This document shows, piece by piece, positions 42,384-50,046 of a stretch of DNA of 64,000 nucleotides. The DNA comes from Mycolicibacterium neworleansense (lineage in GTDB: Bacteria; Actinomycetota; Actinomycetes; Mycobacteriales; Mycobacteriaceae): NCBI RefSeq assembly GCF_001245615.1, contig NZ_CWKH01000001.1, positions 124,001 through 188,000 of the forward strand, read 5' to 3'. Made by a program: the position numbers and the translations under genes. The notes beneath the pieces are model-generated. The model made no database searches. It worked only from the letters and a program-made list of their open reading frames with translations, and was not told where the DNA came from. How positions within the stretch are numbered: the stretch's first letter is position 1; each line of letters starts with the position of its first letter.

Positions 42384-43750
42384 TCACGGGAAAGCCGGTG
42401 CGACTGGCGATCGCCGTCGGATCCTGCGTCGCGTTGACCACCAGCGGCTGCGCGTTCCAGGGTGTCAACTCGCTGCCTCTGCCAGGCGCGGTCGGCCGGG
42501 GCGCGGATTCCAGCGTCTACCACGTTGAGATCGCGAACGTGGCGACGTTGGAGCCGAATTCACCGGTGATGATGAATGATGTTGTCGTCGGTAGCGTGCG
42601 CAGCCTGTCGGTGAAAGACTGGCACGCCGACGTCGAGTTCTCGGTCAAGCCGGGTGTCGTCGTGCCTGCCAACGTGGTCGCCAGCATCGGGCAAACCAGC
42701 CTTCTTGGTTCGATGCATCTGGCGATCAACCCACCCTCGGGCCAGGCACCCGAAGGGAAACTCCCGCCGGGAACGACGATTCAGCTCAACAAGTCATCGA
42801 CTTATCCGACGACCGAACAGACGCTGTCGTCCCTCGCCGCGGTGGTCAACGGCGGTGGTCTCGGCCAGATGGGCGACATCATCCATAACTTCAGTGCTGC
42901 CATCAACGGTCGGGAAACCGATTTCCGCGACCTGTTGACCCGACTGGACACCTTCGTGGGCGCTCTGGACGCCCAGCGGGACAACATTGTTGCTTCCATA
43001 CAAGGCTTGAATCAGCTGGCCTCGACCTTCGCCGGGCAACGCGATGTCATCACCCGTGCGCTGGAGAAGATTCCGCCTGCACTCGACGTGTTGATCAAAG
43101 AACGGCCGAGATTCACCACTGCCCTGCAGAAGCTGGGCACCTTCAGCGCGACCGCCAACCAGTTCGTCAACGAGTCTCAGGCCGATCTGGTCAGAAATCT
43201 GAGGAACCTGGAGCCGGCGCTGAAGGCCTTGGCCAATATCGGACCAGACCTGACAGCGGTACTCGAGTATGCCCCGCACTTTCCGTTCACCCAGAGCTTC
43301 ATGGACCGGGTGATTCGGGGCGACTACTACAACCTGTTCGCGTACTTCGACATGACCATCCCGCATCTGAAGCGCAGTCTGATGATGGGAACACGTTGGG
43401 AACAGGGTGACGCGCAAAACGCTCCGGTACCGGGTGATCCGAACTATCTCAACTACACCTACGACCCGCTCAAGACAGGAGTGAACCCGCCGCCGCCGGA
43501 TGCGTTCCCACCGGCTCCGGACGCACCGCCGCCACCGGACCTGCCCGCTCCCACTTATTCGGGTCCGGTGCTTCCGGTGGTGCCGCCGGCGCCGATGACC
43601 ATGCCCGGCGGGATAACCCAGCCGGTGGCTCCATCCAGCGGCTCGACCGCGATCTTCGCGGGACCGTATGCACCGCAAGGTGGTTCGACTCCGACCGATC
43701 AACCGCCGGCACCCGCCGCACCTACTCCACCGACAGGGGGTGGCGGATAG
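42380..43750 (+). CDS. mceE: MCE family lipoprotein, MceE subunit
   Basis: This 456-residue lipoprotein has the signal peptide LAIAVGSCVALTTSGC, with a lipobox-like TTSGC and C24 as the lipidated residue. The MCE domain (YHVEIANVATLEPNSPVMMNDVVVGSVRSL), a helical region and a proline-rich C-terminus follow. MceE is the lipoprotein subunit (LprK/LprN type) in mycobacterial mce operons, which fixes the identity. It overlaps mceD by 4 bp and abuts mceF. Confidence 0.94.
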   Translation: MITGKPVRLAIAVGSCVALTTSGCAFQGVNSLPLPGAVGRGADSSVYHVEIANVATLEPNSPVMMNDVVVGSVRSLSVKDWHADVEFSVKPGVVVPANVVASIGQTSLLGSMHLAINPPSGQAPEGKLPPGTTIQLNKSSTYPTTEQTLSSLAAVVNGGGLGQMGDIIHNFSAAINGRETDFRDLLTRLDTFVGALDAQRDNIVASIQGLNQLASTFAGQRDVITRALEKIPPALDVLIKERPRFTTALQKLGTFSATANQFVNESQADLVRNLRNLEPALKALANIGPDLTAVLEYAPHFPFTQSFMDRVIRGDYYNLFAYFDMTIPHLKRSLMMGTRWEQGDAQNAPVPGDPNYLNYTYDPLKTGVNPPPPDAFPPAPDAPPPPDLPAPTYSGPVLPVVPPAPMTMPGGITQPVAPSSGSTAIFAGPYAPQGGSTPTDQPPAPAAPTPPTGGGG

Positions 43751-45493
43751 ATGCTCACCCGCTTCATCCGGACTCAGTTGATTCTCTTCACCATCGCCTC
43801 GGTGGTTGGTGTGGCCGTCATGCTGTTCGCCTATATGCAGGTGCCGACGCTGCTCGGTATCGGCCGCATCACAGTGAAGTTGGAACTGCCGGCCACCGGG
43901 GGTCTGTACCAGTTCAGCAATGTCACCTATCGCGGGTCCCAGATCGGCAAGGTGACGTCGGTCGAGCTGACTGAGAAGGGGTCCGAGGCAACTCTGTCCC
44001 TGGACCGCTCTCCGAAGGTGCCGGCCGACTTGGCGGCCGAGGTCCGGAGCATGTCGGCGGTCGGGGAGCAGTACGTCGAGCTGTTGCCCCGCACCAACTC
44101 TGGGCCCTATCTCGAAAACGGCTCGGTGATCGCGCTGTCGAACACCAAGATCCCGCAACAGGTCGGCCCGATGCTCGATCAGCTCAGTGCACTGGTGGAC
44201 ACGATCCCCAAGGACAAGCTCAGCCAGTTGCTCGACGAGTCGTACAACGCGTTCAACGGAACCGGTTACGACTTCGGATCGCTGCTGGATTCGGCGTCGA
44301 CGATCACCAGGGACTCCAATGCGGTTTCCGATCAGACGCGTGCGCTGATCGATGATTCGAAGCCGTTCCTGGACGCGCAAGCTCAGACCACCGACTCTAT
44401 TCGGACCTGGGCCGCCAGCATGGCCGGTATCACCGGGCAGGTAGCTGACAACGATCCCGAGATACGGTCGCTGCTGCGCAATGGTCCGGGATTCGCCCAG
44501 GAGACCACCAAGCTGCTCGAGCAGATCAAGCCGACTCTGCCGGTGCTGCTCGCGAATCTGACCACATTCGGCCAGATCGCAGTCACCTACAACCCGTCGA
44601 TCGAGCAGTTGTTGGTGTTGTTGCCGCCGTATGTCGCTCAGCTGCAGACCTACGCACCGACCAACAACACGAGCGGTCTGCCGATGGCCGACTTCTCCCT
44701 GGGCCTCGGTGACCCGCCGACGTGCACGGTGGGATTCCTGCCGCCGTCGGCATGGCGTTCACCGGCCGACACCACCGTGATCGACACGCCGGACGACATC
44801 TACTGCAAGTTGCCGCAGGATTCTCCGATCGGCGTCCGCGGTGCCCGCAACTACCCCTGCATGGGCCATCCGGGCAAGCGGGCTCCCACGGTCGAATTGT
44901 GCAACGATCCCAAGGGGTTCCAGCCCCTGGCGCAGCGTCAGCACGCGCTGGGCCCGTACCCGCTCGATCCGAACCTCATCGCTCAGGGCGTGCCTCCGGA
45001 CACCCGGGTGCTTCCGGACGAGAAGATCTTCGGACCGCTCGGGGGCACCCCGCTGCCGCCGGGAGTGACTGCGCCGCCACCTGGCGCAGCACCGGAACCG
45101 CAGCCCGCACCGAACTTCGCCGGCACCGGTCCGGGCCCGCTGCTTCCAGGGCAGCCGATGTACCTCGAGCCGCCGGTGCCTGGCGTGCCGCCGCCACCAC
45201 CAGGTGACCCCAACGCGGTCCCTGTGCCGGCGGTGGACCAGCCGCAGGCCACTGAGGTGCCGCCTGTCCCGCACGGCCAGGGGGTGTTCCCGGATGCCCC
45301 GGAGCTTCCCATGCCTACGGCGCCGGGCGCGGCTCCCAGCGCGTTCAACCGCGGGGGTGGGGATGGGCCGTCGGTGGCGATCGCAAAGTACAACCCCCGC
45401 ACCGGTGAATACATGGGCAGCGACGGCAACCTGTACAAGCAGGCGGATCTGGTATCCACTCCGAAGACGTGGCAGGACCTGTTGCCGACTTAG
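43751..45493 (+). CDS. mceF: MCE family protein, MceF subunit
   Basis: This 580-residue protein, the longest subunit, has the span LILFTIASVVGVAVMLFAYMQV, the MCE domain with YQFSNVTYRGSQIGKVTSVEL, a helical stretch, a cysteine-containing domain (CTVGFLPPSAW, DDIYCKLP, YPCMGHPGKRAPTVELC) and a proline-rich tail ending with PKTWQDLLPT, a known MceF end block. It starts directly after mceE. The operon ends here with a strong hairpin. The cysteine region around residues 325-385 is typical of MceF. Confidence 0.94.
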   Translation: MLTRFIRTQLILFTIASVVGVAVMLFAYMQVPTLLGIGRITVKLELPATGGLYQFSNVTYRGSQIGKVTSVELTEKGSEATLSLDRSPKVPADLAAEVRSMSAVGEQYVELLPRTNSGPYLENGSVIALSNTKIPQQVGPMLDQLSALVDTIPKDKLSQLLDESYNAFNGTGYDFGSLLDSASTITRDSNAVSDQTRALIDDSKPFLDAQAQTTDSIRTWAASMAGITGQVADNDPEIRSLLRNGPGFAQETTKLLEQIKPTLPVLLANLTTFGQIAVTYNPSIEQLLVLLPPYVAQLQTYAPTNNTSGLPMADFSLGLGDPPTCTVGFLPPSAWRSPADTTVIDTPDDIYCKLPQDSPIGVRGARNYPCMGHPGKRAPTVELCNDPKGFQPLAQRQHALGPYPLDPNLIAQGVPPDTRVLPDEKIFGPLGGTPLPPGVTAPPPGAAPEPQPAPNFAGTGPGPLLPGQPMYLEPPVPGVPPPPPGDPNAVPVPAVDQPQATEVPPVPHGQGVFPDAPELPMPTAPGAAPSAFNRGGGDGPSVAIAKYNPRTGEYMGSDGNLYKQADLVSTPKTWQDLLPT

Positions 45494-45505
45494 CGGGCCG
45501 TCGCG

Positions 45506-45543
45506 AAGAACTGGCCACGGGCAAATGCCCGTGGCCAGTTCTT
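45506..45543. terminator. Strong intrinsic terminator of the mce operon
   Basis: A perfect 17-bp stem (arms 45506-45522 and 45527-45543) with an AAAT loop is followed by further T residues. It starts 13 bp after the mceF stop and also ends the convergent gene from 46106. Confidence 0.88.
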
Positions 45544-45596
45544 TTGTCCGTCTTTGGTTTTCGCGTTGCTTTTGGACTGCGGCGGTAGTGGCCCGG

Positions 45597-46106
45597 CTAG
45601 GCCGGGCGCATGTAGAACGGCATCCGCACGACCGGCCACTGATTGCGTCCGCACGACCCGCTGGGGCCGGTGGTCACGTCCTCGCCGGCGTATTCGTCTG
45701 AGGCCAGGTCCACGTGTCCGTCGAAGCCCACTGGGTAGATCTTGTACACCTGCATGCCCTCGATGGGTGTGCCGTCAGCGCAGAAGCGCCAGCTTGGTAC
45801 CACGCGCTTGACGTACCAAAGGCCGTTCGTGGTGTAGATCGGTGCGGTCCAGCCCGCGTCGCTGTTCACCGTGCCGTTGCATTCGGTGGGCGAGACGCAT
45901 TGGGTCGAGATCCTCCACGTGCTCACCACTCGTGGTTGGTTCTCGTATCGGTCGTTGACCTTGGCCCAGTCGCCATTGGACGACGTGGCGAAGGTGCCGT
46001 TGATGCCCCACTGCTCGCCGGCGGCCGCGGGGGAGGCGCCGCTCAGGCTGACGGCCGCAGCAGCGGCGATGGCCACCGCGCCGGCACTTACCCGGGAGAC
46101 TGACAT
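45597..46106 (-). CDS. Secreted protein of unknown function
   Basis: This 169-residue protein has the signal peptide MSVSRVSAGAVAIAAAAAVSL with predicted cleavage near ASPAAA-GEQ. The mature domain has four cysteines (TQCVSPTECNG, WRFCADG, SGSCGRN) and many tryptophans and tyrosines, suggesting a disulfide-stabilised beta-rich fold. The ATG has AAGGAG 6 nt upstream. It resembles the product of 47223-47696 in cysteine and tryptophan layout (W-x3-[TS]-x-C-x4-[CD]), so the two may share a family. A motif A tandem site lies 41 bp upstream. The function is unknown. Confidence 0.78.
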   Translation of the reverse strand: MSVSRVSAGAVAIAAAAAVSLSGASPAAAGEQWGINGTFATSSNGDWAKVNDRYENQPRVVSTWRISTQCVSPTECNGTVNSDAGWTAPIYTTNGLWYVKRVVPSWRFCADGTPIEGMQVYKIYPVGFDGHVDLASDEYAGEDVTTGPSGSCGRNQWPVVRMPFYMRPA

Positions 46107-46146
46107 GAACGCTCCTTCTGGCCGACCTGATCGTGCGGTAGCCATG

Positions 46147-46174
46147 TTCTCAGTTTGGGAGAATATCACTATCG
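46147..46174. promoter_or_regulatory. Motif A tandem operator candidate upstream of the secreted-protein gene
   Basis: The sequence reads GTTCTC-N7-GAGAAT-ATC-ACTATC: one perfect and two partial half-sites in the N7/N3 spacing seen elsewhere. It lies 41 bp upstream of the start at 46106. Confidence 0.55.
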
Positions 46175-46258
46175 GTGTTCTGTCTACGACGAATTCAGCT
46201 GGGCGGCTTCGCAGACCGGTGGACTGCGGAGAAGCTGTGGTGAGATGGTCGTAGTAAT

Positions 46259-46277
46259 ATTCTCTAAAACCGAGAGT
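46259..46277. promoter_or_regulatory. Motif A operator candidate upstream of the 46307 secreted-protein gene
   Basis: The sequence reads ATTCTC-N7-GAGAGT, followed by TTA and ATTTCC, so it has the same N7/N3 layout. It lies 30 bp upstream of the GTG at 46307, giving each of the two divergent secreted-protein genes its own copy. Confidence 0.52.
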
Positions 46278-46306
46278 TTAATTTCCGGCTATGCGAAAGT
46301 AGCAAT

Positions 46307-46693
46307 GTGCGTGTGACGGTGATGGCGACCGCTTCAGTGATTGTCGCCGGGATGCTGGCTGCTCCGCAGGCAAACGCGGGACCGCAGACCTGTAATGACG
46401 CGTTTTGCACGCCCGGCATCAATCCGAACGCGATCCTCGGTGCCCCGTGCGACAACACCTCCTACTACGTGTTCGGCGTCGATGCCCGCAACGGCTGGGG
46501 ACGGCTGCTGTTCTGCGGTTCACCGCGTCGCTACGAGCCACGGTGGTTCCGATCGCCACCGATGGTGGGCATCAGGGACGAGAACAGCCTGTGCATCAAC
46601 GAACAGAACTCGGTGGCACAGGCTCCGGACGGGCTGTTCTTGAGCTGTGTTCCGATGAACGGGGAGACGCGCTGGTTACGTGGCGACGCCTGA
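46307..46693 (+). CDS. Secreted protein of unknown function
   Basis: This 128-residue protein starts at a GTG with the signal peptide VRVTVMATASVIVAGMLAAPQANA, cleaved before GPQ. The mature part has six cysteines (QTCNDAFCTPG, APCDNT, LFCGSP, SLCINE, LSCVPM), so three disulfides are likely in a compact secreted domain. No enzyme motif is recognised. It lies divergent to the preceding secreted protein and next to the mce operon, and its promoter region carries motif A, so it may assist lipid handling at the cell surface (inference). Confidence 0.75.
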   Translation: MRVTVMATASVIVAGMLAAPQANAGPQTCNDAFCTPGINPNAILGAPCDNTSYYVFGVDARNGWGRLLFCGSPRRYEPRWFRSPPMVGIRDENSLCINEQNSVAQAPDGLFLSCVPMNGETRWLRGDA

Positions 46694-46705
46694 GTCATCG
46701 CGGCT

Positions 46706-46752
46706 GAGAAACGTTTGAGGCGACGCACATTGCGTCGCCTCAAACGTTTCTC
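46706..46752. terminator. Long perfect hairpin between convergent secreted-protein genes
   Basis: A perfect 22-bp inverted repeat (arms 46706-46727 and 46731-46752) with a 3-nt CAT loop lies between the convergent genes at 46693 and 46773. It acts as a terminator for both strands. Confidence 0.82.
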
Positions 46753-46772
46753 CGGGTCGGTGTGAAGCCGGG

Positions 46773-47219
46773 CTACCAGTTGCGGATCGAACACAACGCA
46801 CCCTTGGGGCCGCTGTCGGTCTTCACCACTACACCGTCGACTGCCAGTTTGCAGTTGAACCCGGGGGTGGGAAAATTCGGTGACTCACCGCTCTGCACCA
46901 GGACCATGGCCCACAGGTCGGGGTCGGCAAGCATGGCGTCGAACACCCATGGCTTGTCTGGCGCGATGTCCACATCAGCGCGCGGGCTGAACTGATACGG
47001 ATTGTGGCTGTAGTCCGAGAAGATCGCGGGCTCCGTGTCGCGGTAGTAGATGCGGGCCCAATATGGGGCGTCGGCGGTCACGGTGTACTGCACGTGGTGC
47101 AGCGGCGGCCCCGGGGGCTCGGGATCATCGGCGAATGCCGGTGTGGCCGTGGCGATGGCGCCGGCCGCAAGCGCGGCTGCCGTCGCGAAGATGAGTGCCC
47201 GGCTCGTCCGGTGGTGCAT
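46773..47219 (-). CDS. Secreted MmpS-like protein
   Basis: This 148-residue protein has the signal peptide MHHRTSRALIFATAAALAAGA, cleaved near TPAFA-DDP. The mature domain begins HHVQYTVTADAPYWARIYYRD and ends FNCKLAVDGVVVKTD...ALCSI, with two cysteines. This layout resembles MmpS accessory proteins (Y-x-V-T, A-x-I-x-Y, C-x-I-x-V-D-G and a final Cys), but a cleavable signal replaces the MmpS membrane anchor, so the likeness is tentative. It is co-transcribed with the upstream secreted protein (3-bp gap). Confidence 0.7.
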   Translation of the reverse strand: MHHRTSRALIFATAAALAAGAIATATPAFADDPEPPGPPLHHVQYTVTADAPYWARIYYRDTEPAIFSDYSHNPYQFSPRADVDIAPDKPWVFDAMLADPDLWAMVLVQSGESPNFPTPGFNCKLAVDGVVVKTDSGPKGALCSIRNW

Positions 47220-47222
47220 CGA

Positions 47223-47696
47223 TCACATCCTCGTCAGGGTGAACGGGTAGGTGAAGGCGCCACCGGGAGCTCCGTCGCAGCCGACATCGAAGCTGGAGAC
47301 CATCTCGCCTGCGAGTGTGTTCGCGTCCCAGGTGTAGACGTCGTGCGTCGGGATGGTTGGCCCGTAGTAGATGTCCCCGCACCGTAGGCCGTAGAACTCA
47401 TCGATTGTCAGGGTGTAGCGACCGTCGACCAGCTTCGCGTTCCCGGTGTTGGGAACTGCCTTGGCAACCGGTTGCGGGATCGTCCGGATAGTGATGCAGT
47501 CGTGCTGCCGGACGTCGGATCCCGGGTCGCGGCACGGGGTGATGGCCGACCAGATCCAGGTGTGGAAATCCCGGCGATCCGGCATGTTGAGGTTGTAGTT
47601 GCCGAAATACATGGCCTGCGATGGCGGCGCCAAGGCGATTGCTGTCCCCAACCCGAGCGCGGCGCTCATCGCCACGCGGATCAAGCTGGACTTCAC
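47223..47696 (-). CDS. Secreted protein of unknown function
   Basis: This 157-residue protein starts at the GTG at 47696 (GGAGG 7 nt upstream; an earlier GTG two codons before is less well spaced). The signal peptide VKSSLIRVAMSAALGLGTAIAL is cleaved near PPSQA-MYF. The mature part has four cysteines (ITPCRDPG, HDCITI, LRCGD, VGCDG) and ends AFTYPFTLTRM. The tryptophan/cysteine pattern resembles the protein at 45597. It is first of a two-gene secreted-protein operon under a motif A tandem site. No function can be assigned. Confidence 0.75.
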   Translation of the reverse strand: MKSSLIRVAMSAALGLGTAIALAPPSQAMYFGNYNLNMPDRRDFHTWIWSAITPCRDPGSDVRQHDCITIRTIPQPVAKAVPNTGNAKLVDGRYTLTIDEFYGLRCGDIYYGPTIPTHDVYTWDANTLAGEMVSSFDVGCDGAPGGAFTYPFTLTRM

Positions 47697-47788
47697 AGGC
47701 ACACCTCCACGGATCGGGCACTGGTCGGCTGACTATAGAACGAGAACAGGCTTCACCGTGCCGAAACCGGAATCTCATCTTCGCCAGC

Positions 47789-47816
47789 GAGATTGTCATT
47801 CTCGCGATTGGAGAAT
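47789..47816. promoter_or_regulatory. Motif A tandem operator candidate upstream of the secreted-protein operon
   Basis: The sequence reads GAGATT-GTC-ATTCTC-GCGATTG-GAGAAT, with three half-sites at least 5/6 matching: one full N3 palindrome plus a half-site of a second copy 22 bp away. It lies 93 bp upstream of the start at 47696. Confidence 0.6.
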
Positions 47817-47867
47817 AACAAATACGACGAAGATGAGTTCCGCGAAATCGTCCCGCTCGCCGCGCGG

Positions 47868-49151
47868 TCAGCGCACCGGCGTGAACGTGATGTTCAGGTC
47901 GGTCAGACCGCGCAGGATGAACGTCGGCTCGTAGGTGTAGCGGCGATCGTCGGCCGGGCCGTGGAACTCTTCGTCGATGCCGATATCGGTCATCCGGTCC
48001 AGGATCCGCTCCAGCGACACACGGCCCTCGACGCGGGCCAGCGGGCCGCCCGGGCAGCTGTGCACACCCCGGCCGAACGCGATGTGCTCACGCACATTCT
48101 TACGGTCCAGGCTGAACGTGTGGGGGTCTTCGAAGCGGACCGGATCGCGGTTCACCGCGCCCGGGCACACCATCATGGTGGTGCCGGCCGGTACGTCGAT
48201 GTCGCCCAGCTTGGTGTTCTTCTTGGCCAACCGGAACTGGCTCTTGACCGGGGCGTCCATCCGCAGTGCCTCCTCGACGAAGGTCGGTATGCGGCTGCGG
48301 TCGTCGCGCAGGGCCTGTTGGATGTCCGGTCGGTCGCCGAGCACCCGCAGTGACGCCGAGAGCAACTTGGTGGTGGTCTCCTGGCCGGCGGCGAAGAGGA
48401 AGGTTGCCGACCGAACCACCTCGATGATGGGTGGTACGGATCCGTCCGGGTAGTTCGCCGTGGCGAGGGCCGTCAGCACGTCGTCGCGGGGCTCCTTTCG
48501 CCGGTCTTCGAGGTAACTTATGAACTTCTCGTCGAGCCACTCCAGCGGATTGCTGGAAACGAGGTCGCCGTCGAGGGAGCCGACCTGCGCCCCGGGCCGG
48601 GGGGCGCCGAGTACCGTGCGGAACTCTTCGTGGTCCTCCTCGGGCACCCCGAGCAGGTCGGCGATCACCAGAAGTGAGAACGGCTTGGCATAGGCCGAGA
48701 GGAACTCGCACTTGCCGTCTGCGATGAAGTCGTCGAGGCATTCATCGGCCAGCCGCCACATGAAGTCCTCGTTCTCCTTGAGTCGGCGTGGTGTCAGCAG
48801 CCGGTTCAGCAGGGAACGCGCATCGGTGTGCTCGGGCGGATCCATCGTGACCATGTGCTCGAACATCGGCATCTGCGGGCGGTGTGCGGCGATCTGCTCG
48901 GTGATGTCGTCGCCCTCGGGCGTGAAGGGCAGTGGCGGGAACGGTCCGGCCACCGCGATGCAGGACGAGAACGTGTCGGTGTCCTTGAGGACCGTGGTGG
49001 CCTCCTCGAAGCCGGTGATCGCCATGACCCCGTAGTTCGGTTCCTTGACGACCGGACACTTGCTGCGCAGGTGGTCGAAGTACGGGTGCGGGTCGGGCAC
49101 CAGTGACTGGTCGGTGAAGTAGTCGACGGTGTCGTAGTTGATATCGGTCAT
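47868..49151 (-). CDS. Cytochrome P450
   Basis: This 427-residue P450 has the I-helix LFAAGQETTTKL, the K-helix EEALRMDAP (E-x2-R) and the haem loop AFGRGVHSCPGGPLARVEGR with C366. It is a close paralogue of the P450 at 25499 (same length, shared LKENEDFMWRLAD and YEPTFILRGL blocks). The ATG at 49151 has GGGAGG upstream. It stands alone, divergent from a TetR gene, with a strong palindrome (49231-49252) between them, and carries no motif A copy, so it appears to be regulated separately from its paralogue. Confidence 0.92.
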   Translation of the reverse strand: MTDINYDTVDYFTDQSLVPDPHPYFDHLRSKCPVVKEPNYGVMAITGFEEATTVLKDTDTFSSCIAVAGPFPPLPFTPEGDDITEQIAAHRPQMPMFEHMVTMDPPEHTDARSLLNRLLTPRRLKENEDFMWRLADECLDDFIADGKCEFLSAYAKPFSLLVIADLLGVPEEDHEEFRTVLGAPRPGAQVGSLDGDLVSSNPLEWLDEKFISYLEDRRKEPRDDVLTALATANYPDGSVPPIIEVVRSATFLFAAGQETTTKLLSASLRVLGDRPDIQQALRDDRSRIPTFVEEALRMDAPVKSQFRLAKKNTKLGDIDVPAGTTMMVCPGAVNRDPVRFEDPHTFSLDRKNVREHIAFGRGVHSCPGGPLARVEGRVSLERILDRMTDIGIDEEFHGPADDRRYTYEPTFILRGLTDLNITFTPVR

Positions 49152-49230
49152 GGTGTGCGCTGCCTCCCGAAATCGATATGCGCTGCGGTGGTTTCGCGAC
49201 GGGCTGCACCGCGCGAAGAATTTGCAAAAA

Positions 49231-49252
49231 ATGCTGAGCACCTGCTTAGCAT
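49231..49252. promoter_or_regulatory. Palindromic operator candidate between P450 and TetR genes
   Basis: The arms ATGCTGAGCA and TGCTTAGCAT are separated by 2 bp and match in 9 of 10 positions. Their position in the divergent P450/TetR intergenic region is what is expected for a TetR operator controlling both genes. Confidence 0.65.
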
Positions 49253-49339
49253 GGCGGTAGAGTCGTGGTCAAGATCACCGGGCTGGGCGAAAGTTACGAT
49301 CAGCCATACGTTGTCGTGGACATGTCGTGAGGAGGATCG

Positions 49340-49945
49340 ATGGCATCGGCGCGAAGGATCGGGGCGCCGGACGCGAAGAACCGGATCGTGCTGCTCGACG
49401 CTGCCGAAGCGCTGATGATCGAGGAGGGGTACGTCGCGGTCACGTCCCGCCGAGTCGCTGAGCGGGCCGGTCTCAAGCCCCAGCTGGTGCACTACTACTT
49501 CCGCACGATGGATGATCTGTTCCTGGCGGTGTTCGTGCGGCGCGCCGAGGAGGGTTTGGCTGCGCAGGCCGAAGCCCTGAACTCGCCGCAGCCGCTGTGG
49601 GCGCTGTGGCGCTTCGGCACCGACCCGAGCGCTACGCGCCTGACGATGGAGATGACGGGCCTGGCCAACCATCGACCGGCACTGCGGGCTGAGATCGGCC
49701 GCTACGCCGAGATGTTTCGCGAGGCGGAGACCAAGGCGATCGACGGGGCGCTGCGGCGTTACGGCGTCGAAGCCTCCGAGGTGCCGCCGATCGTGTGGAC
49801 CTTCATCGCGGCCAGCGTGTCGCGGGTGATGGTCATGGAGCAGGCGCTCGGCATGACGGCAGGTCACGCGGAGGTGCTGAAGTTCTGCGAGGACTGGCTG
49901 CGGCGCCTGGAGGGCGAGCCGCAGCCGCTCGAGTTGCCCGCCTGA
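49340..49945 (+). CDS. TetR/AcrR-family transcriptional regulator
   Basis: This 201-residue protein has the N-terminal helix-turn-helix VTSRRVAERAGLKPQLVHYYFRTMDDLF (about residues 35-62), followed by a helical ligand-binding domain. The ATG is preceded by AGGAGG. It is transcribed divergently from the P450 at 47868 and probably controls that P450 and itself through the palindrome between them. A ligand cannot be predicted. It is a normal single-domain TetR, unlike the tandem regulator at 14379. Confidence 0.9.
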   Translation: MASARRIGAPDAKNRIVLLDAAEALMIEEGYVAVTSRRVAERAGLKPQLVHYYFRTMDDLFLAVFVRRAEEGLAAQAEALNSPQPLWALWRFGTDPSATRLTMEMTGLANHRPALRAEIGRYAEMFREAETKAIDGALRRYGVEASEVPPIVWTFIAASVSRVMVMEQALGMTAGHAEVLKFCEDWLRRLEGEPQPLELPA

Positions 49946-49973
49946 GGCCTGCCGCCGCGGCGCGAACAGACGC

Positions 49974-50009
49974 GAATGTCCCCCGAACCGTTGGTTGCGG
50001 GGGACATTC
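49974..50009. terminator. Hairpin terminator between convergent TetR and thiolase-like genes
   Basis: Perfect 12-bp arms (49974-49985 and 49998-50009; GAATGTCCCCCG and its complement) flank a 12-nt loop that can itself pair AACC with GGTT. There is no T-tract. Confidence 0.75.
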
Positions 50010-50046
50010 ACTTGGGGCTCCTCCCGCTCGCGGGGGACTGCTCGGG

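Noticed and set aside
42794..44380. 528-codon minus-strand frame across mceE/mceF
   Set aside because: Entirely antisense to well-supported MCE genes, His/Arg-rich; a codon-bias artefact.
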